A DNA stretch of 64,000 nt, from NCBI RefSeq assembly GCF_018446385.1, contig NC_055988.1, positions 165,242,209 to 165,306,208 on the forward strand, in the 5' to 3' direction. The notes beneath the pieces are model-generated. The model made no database searches. It was not told the origin of the DNA and worked only from the letters and a program-made list of their open reading frames with translations. The DNA comes from Zingiber officinale (Eukaryota; Streptophyta; Magnoliopsida; Zingiberales; Zingiberaceae). A program made the translations under genes and the position numbers. Shown one piece after another: positions 25,156-35,664 of this stretch (position 1 is its first letter; each line of letters opens with the position of its first letter).

Positions 25156-26945
25156 TCACCCCGCTCGATAAGGCTGGAGATGATTCGCACTCCACGGTCG
25201 ATCCAGCTGCCGCCCGTCTTCATCCTCCAAATAATATGCTCCCGATCGGAGCTTCTCAATAACCTTGAAGGGGTCCGCCCAGGGAGCTTCTAACTTGCCG
25301 ACATCGCCGACCGGCTTGACTTTCTTCCAGACCAGATCGCCGACCTGGAATGATCTGGGGATTACACGGCGGTTGTAATTTTGCTTCATCCGCTGCCGGT
25401 ACACCATCAGCCGAACGGACGCCTTGGCTCGCTCCTCGTCGACCAAATCCAGCTCCATGTTCCTTCGTTCGGCGTTGCCATCATCATAACTCTGAATCCG
25501 GACGGACTCGACGCCGACTTCGACCGGAATAACTGCCTCGCCACCATACACCAAATGGAATGGTGTGACGCCCGTCCCTTCCTTCGGAGTCGTCCGGATG
25601 GCCCACAAGACGCCCGACACTTCATCCGGCCAACTTCCTCCCAAATGGTCGAGCCGAGCTAGCAGAATACGAAGAATTTCCCGATTGGCCACTTCGGCTT
25701 GACCGTTGCTTTGGGGATAAGCCAGGGACGTGAAGTGTTGTTCGATGCCGTAACTCTTGCACCAATCCTCCAGCGCCTTCCCTGTGAATTGCCGTCCGTT
25801 GTCGGAAATTAGTCGGCGAGGGATGCCGAACCGACAAATGATGTGTTGCCATATGAACTTTTTGACTATTTGTTCGGTGATCCTGGCTAGCGGCTCGGCC
25901 TCCACCCACTTGGAAAAATAATCTACCGCCACTAGTAGAAATTTCCGTTGTCCGGTCGCCATAGGAAATGGACCAACGATATCCATTCCCCACTGGTCGA
26001 ACGGACACGAGACTGCAGATGCCTTCATTTCCTCGGCCGGTCGGTGGTAGAAGTTATGGTACTTCTGGCATGAAAGGCACGTCGACACGGTCCGAGCGGC
26101 GTCTGCTTGTAAAGTCGGCCAAAAGTACCCGGCCAGGAGGATCTTCTTGGCCAACGATCGTCCGCCCGGATGCCCTTCGCACGATCCTTGATGTACTTCT
26201 TGGAGGATGTAAGCCGAGTTCTCCGAGCTCACGCATTTCAACAACGGGCGTGAGAAAGCCTTTTTGTAAAGCTGATCGCCGATAAGTGTGAACCGACCGG
26301 CTCTCCTCCTTAGCAGCTGAGCTTCATACTCATTGGATGGTGTGGCGCCCGAGCGGAGGAACTCTATGATGGGTGTTCTCCAGTCGCTCGGAATCGTGAG
26401 GCCTGCCATCCGGTCGACATGCGCCACCAACAATACTTTTTCAATTGGCTGCTGAATGGCGATCGGCGTTATTGAGCTCGCGAGCTTAGCTAACTCATCG
26501 GCCGCTTGATTTTCTGCTCTGGGTATCTTCTGAACAATAACTTCTCTAAAATCGGCTTTGAGCTTTTCGAAGGCTTCATCGTAGAGCTTGAGTCGGGCAT
26601 TATTAATTTCGAAGGTACCCGAGAGCTGCTGAGCGACCAACTGCGAATCTGAATGAAGCGTTACCCGACCGGCTCCTACATGCCGGGCAGCCTGCAAGCC
26701 AGCTATGAGGGCCTCATATTCTGCTTCATTGTTGGTAGCTTTATAATCCAGCCGGACGGATAAGTGCATCTTTTCTTCTTGAGGGGAGAGCAACAATATT
26801 CCAATTCCGCTCCCGAGCCGAGTGGACGACCCATCCACATATATTCTCCACATAGCTTCCGGCTCCGGCCTTTGCACCTCAGTCACGAAATCAGCCAAGG
26901 ATTGCGCTTTGATCGCCGAGCGGGGCTGGTATTGGATATCGAACT
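25156..26945 (-). pseudogene. Gypsy polyprotein, C-terminal part: second RNase H and integrase
   Basis: A 580-aa open frame (first Met at 26898), severed at 26945 from its N-terminal half by the copia insertion. Residues about 18-145 are an RNase H with YVDGSS, NNEAEYEAL, LHSDSQ and the final DEL aspartate. Then comes an HHCC zinc finger (HQGSCEGHPGG to CLSCQKY). The integrase core has DDE signatures WGMDIVGPF, SDNGRQF and NGQAEVANREI. The C-terminal region (WADPFKVIEKL...YYLED) is a GPY/F-like module with no chromodomain. RNase H removes template RNA and integrase inserts the cDNA. This half has no stop inside it; it is non-functional only because it is separated from the rest. No repaired reading is given. 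Confidence 0.9.
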
Positions 26946-28044
26946 TGTTGGTGCGGTTAGCACTAACGGTCTAACTCAGGTTTTGATGAATGACAAATCA
27001 GGTTAAGTTAGGTTTGTTGTTGTCTGACACTTTTATCAAGTGTGCAGGAAAAGTCCAGCTAGGTCGACGGGCTGACCGGATAGCTGGCAAGAAGTCCAAG
27101 CGGGTCGACGGGCTGACCGGACGCTTGGCGAGAAGTCCAGCTAGGTCGACGGGCTGACCGGATAGCTGGCGAGAAGTCCAGAATGGTCGAAGGGCTGACC
27201 GGACGCTTAGAAGTCCAAGCAGGTCGACGGGCCGACCGGATAGTCGGTCCAATGGTCGAACTGACCGGACGTCGGCGGGTAAGTAAGGTAAGTCACCGGA
27301 GGGGAGTGACTTGGCGCGCTCCCGGGAAGGGAACATTAGCGCCGATCCGGCTTAGATCCATTTCGGATATCTAAGTCGAGATCGTGACTAGATTCCGGCC
27401 CCTAAAGACGGAATCTAAGTCATACTCTTTCTTATCCATCTATTGAACTTTAATCGTGCTAACAACTGTTTTACAGATACATATTTGCCTCGGACTAACC
27501 CTGTTTTGCGGGAAAAGGAGCTCGAAACAAGGTGGTCCGGCGCTGAGGTCCGGCGCCGGAAGGATCCGGCGCCGAAGGCAAATTTCATCCACGAGTCGCC
27601 GCCACGGAGCATCATGGTTCGTCAGCTACGTCACGTTGCCGGCCTTAAGGGATCCAGGCGCCCGGGACAGCATATAAAAGAAGCCTCAGGTAGGAGCTTC
27701 AAACAAATCAAGTCTGCACTGAAAACTTACTGCTTGCTCTGCTGCTCTACGCTCCTGCGACGCCACGAGGCTATTTCGACAAAGCACTTTCTTAAAGTCT
27801 AACTCTTCTTCTCCTGTCGGTATTTTATTTCTGTCAATTCTTGTACTTATTTGTAATCTTCATTCGAATTGATAGTGATTGCCCAACGAAAGTACTCACG
27901 GAGTACGGGCCTTCGAGTAGGAGTCGTCACAGGCTCCGAACGAAGTAAAAAACACCTGTGTCTATTTTAGTTTTCCGCTGCGTTTATACTCATCTTTATC
28001 GAATCGATATTCACCCCCCCTCTATCGAATCCAACGGTCTTACA
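26946..28044 (+). repeat. 5' LTR of the copia-class element
   Basis: 1099 bp. U3 contains the hairpin array (27055-27275, degenerate after the third unit). A TATA box TATAAAA lies at 27673. The last 365 bp (R-U5) are nearly identical to the other LTR, while 27530-27665 differs by several insertions/deletions. Confidence 0.93.
27055..27275. repeat. Hairpin-forming tandem repeat in the 5' LTR
   Basis: Three intact 41-bp units start at 27055, 27096 and 27137, with stems CCAGCTA/TAGCTGG, CCAAGCG/CGCTTGG and CCAGCTA/TAGCTGG. Degenerate units with broken stems follow up to about 27275. Confidence 0.85.
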
Positions 28045-28046
28045 AG

Positions 28047-28064
28047 TGGTATCAGAGCAGGTAC
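28047..28064 (+). other. Primer-binding site, initiator-Met tRNA type
   Basis: TGGTATCAGAGCAGGT lies two bases after the LTR end. It matches the classic complement of the plant initiator Met tRNA 3' end used by copia elements. Confidence 0.95.
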
Positions 28065-28272
28065 CGCTCTGATTTGGTGCAACCACCAATCAGACAGGGG
28101 GTGGAAAAAATTTTTTAATTCCAAACTAATATTATTATCTTTTTGGAAGATTTTTTTCCCGTTGCACTTAAAATCTAAATTGGTACAACACCAACTTAGA
28201 GTTTCTATTTTTCCCCGCACTGCTAATCCAAGACGAAGTCTTGGGATTTTCTTTTTCCAGTTAATTTAGTGT

Positions 28273-29957
28273 ATGCAGGATAAGATGTCTCAACAAGAAG
28301 GCTTCAGCACAGTACGTCCTCCCCTATTCAACGGGGATGATTTTTCGTACTGGAAGAGGAGAATGGAGGTCTACATGAAGACAGACTACGACCAATGGAT
28401 GAGCGTTACAAAGGCTTACAAAATTCCAGTAGACAACTCCGGGAAAATAGTAGACCCTGAAGAATGGACAAATGATTTAAAGAAAAAGGCATCAATTGAA
28501 AACAAAGCCATCAATACTCTACACTGCGGACTAACACGAGAAGAACTGAACCGGGTTGGACCGCATGAAAACGCTAAGGAGCTTTGGGATAAACTGATCG
28601 AGCTGCACGAAGGAACAAGCGACGCGAAGGTAACAAAAAGAGATTTGCTGTTAAATAAAATTTTTAATATAAAATGCAGGAAGGAGAAACGGCAAGTCAG
28701 CTCCACGCGAGGGTCAAAGATATCCTCGACGGTCTCCACGCGATAGGCCACCAAATGGAGAACCGAGACTTAATAAGGTACGCGTTAAATGCTTTTCCGC
28801 GAAATAATTTATGGGCATCAATTGTAGATGCCTACAAAATTTCAAAAAATTTATCTAAATTAAAATTGGATGAACTCTTCTGTGAATTAGAACTTCATGA
28901 GCAAACTAACGCCGGGGTCGAGAAAGGTGTAGCTTTATTTGCAGGTTCCTCTAAAGAAAAGAAGAACAAACCCGAATTCGAAGAAGATTCCGATCAAGAC
29001 TCTGAAGACGAAGAACACCTGGTGAACCTGGTAAGGAAAATGTTCACCAGGAAAAAGAGAAGCTTCAGCAAACAGGATCTTCAGAAGATCAGTTCGCCAG
29101 CCGACTCAAGAAATGTCACATGTTTCGGATGTAACAAAAAGGGGCACTACAAGAATGAATGCCCAAGATTGAAACTTGACAAACCAAAGTCAACAAAGAA
29201 GAAAGCCCTCAAAGCAACATGGGACGATTCCTCCTCAGACGAATCGGAAGGAGAAAGGCAAAAGCACCAAAGTCACCTCGCGCTGATGGCTCGTGAAGCT
29301 GAAACGGAAGACGAATCAGAGGAATCGGAAGACGGGTCCGAACCCGAATCAAGCCACGAGTCCGCACTCGTTTCCGAAGGTTCCGAAGAGGTATACCTAA
29401 ACTTAAATCGTAAATTCTTTAGAATTATCTCGTGTTTAAATAAAAAAGTAGTTAAGTTGGAAAATGAAAATAAATCGCTTCTTGAGGAAAATCAAAACCT
29501 CAAGGAACAATTAAAAAATTCGAATCCAACTCAAGATCAAACACTTGAGGAGGAGAATTTATCATTAAAAAATGAAATTAATAAGTTAAAAGAATTGTTG
29601 GAAAAATTCACAACAAGATCTAAAAATTTAGATTTAATTCTAAATAACCAAAAGGCATGCTATAATAAAACCGGACTTGGATATAAGTCAAACTCAAACA
29701 AAACCTTTAAATCATTATTAACCCAACACAAAGCAACTAAACAAGCTTGGGTCCCGAAAGCGTGCTTAACCACGCAAGTAGGACTTAATCAATTCTATAT
29801 ACCTAAAGATAAAATACATTATATAAACTTGAATAAATCAGATCAAAAACTAAAATATAAATTGAACTTAAAATCAAAATTCAAAACTCAACAAAATTTA
29901 GATTATCACCAAGTTGATTATAACTATAAAAAGAATCGACACAAACCCAAAATCTAA
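28273..29957 (+). pseudogene. Copia-class gag with CCHC zinc knuckle, frameshifted
   Basis: The first frame (28273-28746; likely start MSQQEGF at 28285) carries the gag N-terminus: PLFNGDDFSYWKRRMEVY, then LWDKLIELHEG. The second frame (28674-29957) continues the same protein with GETASQLHARVKDIL, a CCHC knuckle CFGCNKKGHYKNEC, an acidic linker, a coiled coil (about 29455-29620) and a WVPKACLTTQ segment. The frames overlap at an A-run near 28670, so a one-base slip separates them. Gag forms the particle that packages element RNA, and the knuckle binds RNA. No protease or pol follows. A programmed shift is possible, but a simple mutation is likelier because the break lies in mid-domain. Confidence 0.85.
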
Positions 29958-30480
29958 ATTAAGGGCCAATAATTCAGGGGGAGGCTCCAGAATAGCTGGC
30001 ACCTCCAAAACTAACATACCCGACAGGGTAACCCAAAACAAACTAACCCGACAGGGTAATTAGGATTAGTAAAAAGAGACCAAGTTTAACTTGACTCATG
30101 GTACTGGTGAAGTTTTTGGATGATAGTACGTTAGGGAAGCTTGGGCATCGCATGTCTAGAAAGATATGGCTTCGATCTGGTGCATTTGGCCAAGTGGAAC
30201 TGACCGAAGCTACCCTTAAACGAATCCTAACCAGTTAGACCAAGATTTAGTACTAAGTTCCGTGGATAGGACTATTCGGAAAACTTCGAAAGGTTGGTTA
30301 CTTCTAATGATGTCCATGAGACTCACCAAGCTTAGAAGTTTATCTGAAGAATGCCTATTTGTGGAAACCAAAGCTAAGTCTGAATCTAACACTAGTTAAA
30401 CCAAAACTCTATAATCAAACCAAGTTCATCTCACAAAACCATAGGTTTCCCTGATTGATAATATAGTTCGGGTGAGATGA
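29958..30480 (+). other. Non-coding internal region of the copia-class element
   Basis: It follows the gag stop. It begins with ATTCAGGGGGAGG, similar to the polypurine tract, and has two CCCGACAGGGTAA repeats (about 30008 and 30043). No domain was recognised. Confidence 0.5.
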
Positions 30481-31610
30481 ATAAGGCTTTAAAATTAGTT
30501 TCAAAAATTTTAAACTTAAAAATTATTTTCAAAATTTTAAACTTAAAAATCATTTTCAAAATTTTAACTTAAAAATTTCAATTTTAAACTTAAAAATCAT
30601 TTTCAAAATTTGAACTTAAAAATTTCAATTTTAAACTTAAAAATCATTTTCAAAATTTTAACTTAAAAATTTCAATTTTAAACTTAAAAATTATTTTCAA
30701 AATTGTAAACTTAGAAATCATTTTCAAAATTTTAACTTAAAAATTTCAATTTTAAACTTAAAAATTATTTTCAAAATTGCAAACTTAAAAATCATTTTCA
30801 AAATTTTAACTTAAAAATTTCAATTTTAAACTTAAAAATTAATTTCAAAATTTTAATCTTAAACTTAAAAATTAATTTCAAAACTTTAATTTTAAACTTA
30901 AAAATTATTTTCAAAATTTTAAACTTAAAAAATTAATTTCAAAACTTTAATTTTAAACTTAAAAATTATTTTCAAAATTTTAAACTTAAAAATTAATTTC
31001 AAAATTTTAAACTTAAAAATTAATTTCAAAACTTTAATTTTAAACTTAAAAAATTAATTTCAAAACTTTAATTTTAAACTTAAAAATTAATTTCAAAACT
31101 TTAATTTTAAACTTAAAAATTATTTTCAAAACTTTAAACTTAAAAATCATTTTCAAAATTTTAACTTAAAAATTTCAATTTTTAACTTAAAAATTTCAAT
31201 TTTAAACTTAAAAATTAATTTCAAAACTTTAATTTTAAACTTAAAAATTAATTTCAAAACTTTAATTTTAAACTTAAAAATTAATTTCAAAATTTCAATT
31301 TTAAACTTAAAAATTAATTTCAAAATTTTAATTTTAAACTTAAAAATTAATTTCAAAATTTTAATTTTAAACTTAAAAATTATTTTCAAAATTTTAAACT
31401 TAAAAACTAATTTCAAAAATTTTAATTTTAAACTTTTCAAAATTTAATTTTAAACTTAAAAAAAAATAATTTCAAAACTTTAACTTTAATTTAAAAATTA
31501 TTTTCAAAATTTTAAACTTAAAAATTAATTTCAAAATTTTAATTTTAAACTTAAAAATTTTTTTCAAAATTTTAATTGTAAACTTAAAAACTATTTTCAA
31601 AACTTTAATC
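30481..31610. repeat. AT-rich minisatellite, about 1.1 kb
   Basis: Dozens of variants of TTAAACTTAAAAATTATTTTC followed by AAAA, with a basic period near 25 bp and alternating ATT/CAT/AAT variants. It ends in a poly-A run of about 20 (31617-31637). Confidence 0.9.
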
Positions 31611-31639
31611 TCAATTAAAAAAAAAAAAAAAAAAAAAGG

Positions 31640-31850
31640 AGGTCAAAAACCAGGGGCGGGCGCCCCTAGTATTCTCGTCGGGGGCGCCCGGAAGGGGTTC
31701 CAGGCGCCCCGCCCCAGCAACCCCGGGCGCCCGGAAAGGGTCCGGGCGCCCGGAGTGCCCTATAAATAAGGGGCAGCAGGCGCCCCCAACCTCTGCCCCA
31801 CTCATTCTCACTTTTGCCAAGGTCCACTTTGAACCTCAGTGCGAAAGTAC
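31640..31850 (+). promoter_or_regulatory. Putative internal promoter with GGCGCCC palindromes and TATA box
   Basis: An abrupt GC-rich block follows the AT array. It has at least five GGGCGCCC-type palindromes (31655-31752), then CCCTATAAATAAGG at about 31758-31771. The ATG of the next gene is about 155 bp downstream. The same palindrome and TATA arrangement (CCAGGCGCCCGGGACAG, TATAAAA) is found in the element's own LTR at 35276-35299, so this looks like an LTR-type promoter placed internally. Confidence 0.6.
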
Positions 31851-31923
31851 TCTAAATTAAAATTTTCGTGCGGTGAAGACGCTGTTGCGATTCAACCGAG
31901 GTCGTCAAATCTATATTTTTTCG

Positions 31924-33178
31924 ATGGCCCATCGGTAAAATATTCTTCCCCTCTCTAAAATAATTTTTTTTGTTGTTGTCTTCTAAATTTTTTTTATTAT
32001 TTATATACAGTAAGAAACGAACAAATACTGGTGCTGGACCCTCCAATGCTAGTACAGACCCTAGGTTTCCCACGGACGAACTTAGGATTAAATTTGAGTC
32101 CACCATCTATAAGGCCATTAGGACTACCTGCATAGACAGAGCGTTCTTCCTAAGGTCATGTCCCTCTGCCTTAGAGGTTATAGGCCACTACAATTTAAGG
32201 AACCTTGTAGAATGTACCAGTCCAATAAACATAAGTCTATGTGCCGAATTTTGCAATAACTTAGTAAAAGTAGATGACTTCACCTATACCACTAGGGCAG
32301 CAGGCACTGATATCGTATTTTCCCCTACGACTATCCGAGAGTTTTTAGAGTTGCGTCCTTCTACTTGCCCCTTTTTGTGCTATCCTCCGAGGGATCTACC
32401 ATTCGACGATCCCTACTCACATATTACTCTCGATACGATGTATTCGTATTTTTTTGGGGGAGAGAGAGATCCCACTGTGACACAGTTTAGGTCAGTAGAA
32501 CTTAGAGTCCAGGACTACGCTCTTTATAGGGTTGTAGTTCTTTGCATTTTACCACTGACCACTCGGGACATCGCTGTGATGCGCCCATTCCATTCATTCC
32601 TACTTTATGCCCTGATTCATAGGTTGGAGATTGACATTAGCCTACATATCTTCTCCACCATCATTTACGCAGCCGGATACGTGACTGACAGTCGAGTCCA
32701 TATGCCATTTGGTCACATTCTGACAGCCTATATGTCCTCACTGCACATTGATGTCACTAGAGGAGACGTTGCCCATATGACCGAGTTCGATGTTATATCC
32801 TCTCGGAACTTTTCCCTAGCCGGCATCCAGGTAGATAGAGATGACGGGACTATGACTTGGCGGAGGGGGGCACAGCACCAGCCCGATCCAGACGCACAGA
32901 TGGACGAGTTCATGCTCGCACTATTTCCGGAGGAAGCCGCACCGGCTCCACCACCACCCCCAGCTCGAGCACCACGACACGCTCCCCGCACTCTAGCCGA
33001 CCGTATGACCGGACTAGAGAGAGCCATGGCGTGTCTCCAGCAGGAGAACTCCGATTTTCATCGGGACATACGGCGAGAGGTTACCGAGTTACGAGCTGCC
33101 GGGGACACCCGCCACACTGAGCTGATGGCACTTCTTCGATTCTTGGGATCTGGACCACCCCCTTCATCATCTCAGTAG
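31924..33178 (+). CDS. Accessory ORF of the copia-class element, 'putative plant transposon protein' type
   Basis: Open from 31970. A better model starts at ATG 31924 with an 11-nt exon (31924-31934), an intron 31935-32010 (GTAAAA...ATACAG) and exon 2 at 32011-33178. The join is in phase and gives 392 aa starting MAHRKKRTNTGAG, with an early basic patch. The body (residues about 25-280) is a mixed helical domain with no catalytic motif I can name. It resembles the 'putative plant transposon protein' region found in plant retrotransposons. A proline/alanine-rich linker (AAPAPPPPPARAP) and a C-terminal coiled coil (LERAMACLQQENSDFHRDIR) follow. Function unknown; it could be an env-like, gag-accessory or captured gene. 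No stops interrupt it, which suggests recent constraint or youth. Confidence 0.65.
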
Positions 33179-34568
33179 CTTTAGTGATGACCTACTTCTG
33201 TAGCTACACTATTTGTAAAATATTTTGGATTTATCTAGTGACATTTCAAACTTACATTGAATATGTTCTATCTCAATAGCCTAGGAAATTTCAAAAATCC
33301 TTTCAAAAATGATTTTATCAACTTATAGGCTAAACTTGTTTGTTTTCAAAATTTCCATTCTTAGACTTTCAAAAACAGTTTTTGCCTTAGACTAAGTTTA
33401 CCTCCTTAGAAAGCATGTACCCATAGGACTAGTTTTTGAGCATCTCACCAACACCCTAGGGTTACCTTGCTTGTGTTTGACAAACATAGAAAGGGGTGAG
33501 ATGCATAGGCCAACTGTCTAGACTTAAGATGCTTATTTCAGTGCATCAGCATAAGTCTGGACGTTAAATACAAATCAGATATTAATCAGATTAAAGTTCA
33601 TCAGTCAAGTCAAACACTGACTGATTATAATTAACTTAATCTGACTAACCTAGTGAACGCTACTATCTTCTGATAGTTAGTTAGCACCTAATTGGTTAGA
33701 CAGCTGGTTAGAGATAGGTATCAAATTCAGGGGGAGAAATATAACTATTTAGTTTGCCAAATTGAATTTTAAACTTAATTTTGAAAATCAAAGTTTAAAA
33801 ACAACTTGTTTAAAAACTGACTTCTTCAAGTATTTTAAACCGCTTTTAAATCTAATACCTTTTTGAAAATTTGATTTTGGAGAACAAATTTTATAAACAC
33901 ATTCTAAAAATATGTTCTTACTTTTACCAAACTCCTTTGAAAACTAAAAGTAAAGATTTAAACTTAATTTCACATTGAAAATTGTCCTGAGTCTAGTTCT
34001 TAAAAATTTGATTTTACTAAATTTTGATAATTTGATTTGAAGGAAAAATCTTATAAAATTTAGTTTACAAACTAAGCTTCTCAAAATTATTTTTCTTGAT
34101 TTTGAAAAAAAAAAAATAGATTTTTTCAAACTTAGTTTTGGAATTTTGGTGTTGAAAACTTATGTTTATATAGCATTTCAAACTTATGTTGAAACTTGTT
34201 TCGAATTTTTTTTTGAAATTTAATCCTTATACACTTATGTTTGAAAATTAACCTATCTACACTTAGCATTTTTTCTAAAAACTAAAAGCTAATGCTTTAA
34301 ACAAGTTTTCAAACTTTAGACTCCCCCAAGTCAATTTGATCTTTTCTTGGATTTAAAAACTCAGTTATTTTTCAAAGTCTTATTGTTTTCAGTAATTCTC
34401 ACTATGTTTGTTTACCCTCGTTTTTTGATGTATGCCAAAGGGGGAGGGTTAGGTTGGTTAAGTTAGAGCAACTTAATGCAAACTTGAAAAACTAACTTAA
34501 ACCTTAAAAATCATGCTTGATTCTTGCATATTTTTTTATCACTAACTTAACCAGGTTGTCATTCCATC
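33179..34568 (+). other. 3' untranslated internal region of the copia-class element
   Basis: No ORF. AT-rich runs lie between GGGGGAG tracts at 33730, 34440 and 34573. Multiple polypurine tracts upstream of the 3' LTR are a feature described for Sireviruses. Confidence 0.6.
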
Positions 34569-34582
34569 AAAAAGGGGGAGAT
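34569..34582 (+). other. Polypurine tract
   Basis: The purine-rich run AAAAAGGGGGAGAT ends directly at the LTR start (34583). It is the expected plus-strand priming site. Confidence 0.85.
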
Positions 34583-35664
34583 TGTTGGTGCGGTTAGCAC
34601 TAACGGTCTAACTCAGGTTTTGATGAATGACAAATCAGGTTAAGTTAGGTTTGTTGTTGTCTGACACTTTTATCAAGTGTGCAGGAAAAGTCCAGCTAGG
34701 TCGACGGGCTGACCGGATAGCTGGCGAGAAGTCCAAGCGGGTCGACGGGCTGACCGGACGCTTGGCGAGAAGTCCAGTTAGGTCGACGGGCTGACCGGAT
34801 AGCTGGCGAGAAGTCCAAGCGGGTCGACGGGCTGACCGGACGCTTGGCGAGAAGTCCAGACGGGTCGACGGGCTGACCGGACGTCTGGCAGGTAAGTGAG
34901 GTAAGTCACCGGACGTCTGGCAGGTAAGTAAGGTAAGTCACTGGAGGGGAGTGACTGCGAGGACGCGTTCCCAGGAAGGGAACATTAGGCGTCGATCCGG
35001 CTTAGATCCATTTCGGATATCTAAGTCGAGATCGTGACTAGATTCCGGTCTCGGAAAGACGGAATCTAAGTCATACTCTTTCTTATCCATCTATTGAACT
35101 TTAACTGTGCTAACAATCTGTTTTACAGGATACATATTTGCCTCGGACTAACCCTGTTTTGCAGGAAAAAGGTGCTTTCTGAAACAAGGTGGTCCGGGCG
35201 CCCGGAAGGCAAATTTCATCCAGTCGAGTCGTCGCCACGTGGAGCATCATGGTTCGTGCAGCTACGTCACGTTCCAGGCGCCCGGGACAGCATATAAAAG
35301 AAGCCCCAGGTAGGAGCTTCAAACAAATCAAGTCTGCACTGAAAACTTACTGCTTGCTCTGCTGCTCTACGCTCCTGCGACGCCACGAGGCTATTCCGAC
35401 AAAGCACTTTCTTAAAGTCTAACTCTTCTTCTCCTGTCGGTATTTTATTTCTGTCAATTCTTGTACTTATTTGTAATCTTCATTCGAATTGATAGTGATT
35501 GCCCAACGAAAGTACTCACGGAGTACGGGCCTTCGAGTAGGAGTCGTCACAGGCTCCGAACGAAGTAAAAAACACCTGTGTCTATTTTAGTTTTCCGCTG
35601 CGTTTATACTCATCTTTATCGAATCGATATTCACCCCCCCTCTATCGAATCCAACGGTCTTACA
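34583..35664 (+). repeat. 3' LTR of the copia-class element
   Basis: 1082 bp. It contains the intact hairpin array at 34692-34888, the CCGGGCGCCCGG palindrome near 35194, the CAGGCGCCCGGGACAG motif and a TATA box at 35293. It ends TTACA, directly before the GAACT target duplication. Confidence 0.93.
34692..34888. repeat. 41-bp tandem hairpin array in the 3' LTR
   Basis: Five units start at 34692, 34733, 34774, 34815 and 34856, each 41 bp apart. Stem pairs in order are CCAGCTA/TAGCTGG, CCAAGCG/CGCTTGG, CCAGTTA/TAGCTGG, CCAAGCG/CGCTTGG and CCAGACG/CGTCTGG. The 19-nt sequence GGTCGACGGGCTGACCGGA between the arms is constant and contains an inner GGTC/GACC pair. Confidence 0.93.

Noticed and set aside
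28665-28680. Programmed frameshift in copia gag
   Set aside because: Lies within the gag domain rather than at a gag/pol border, and no pol follows; a simple deletion is a better reading.
31153-31440. 95-aa minus frame of KFKIKILKLIF repeats
   Set aside because: Translation of the AT minisatellite.
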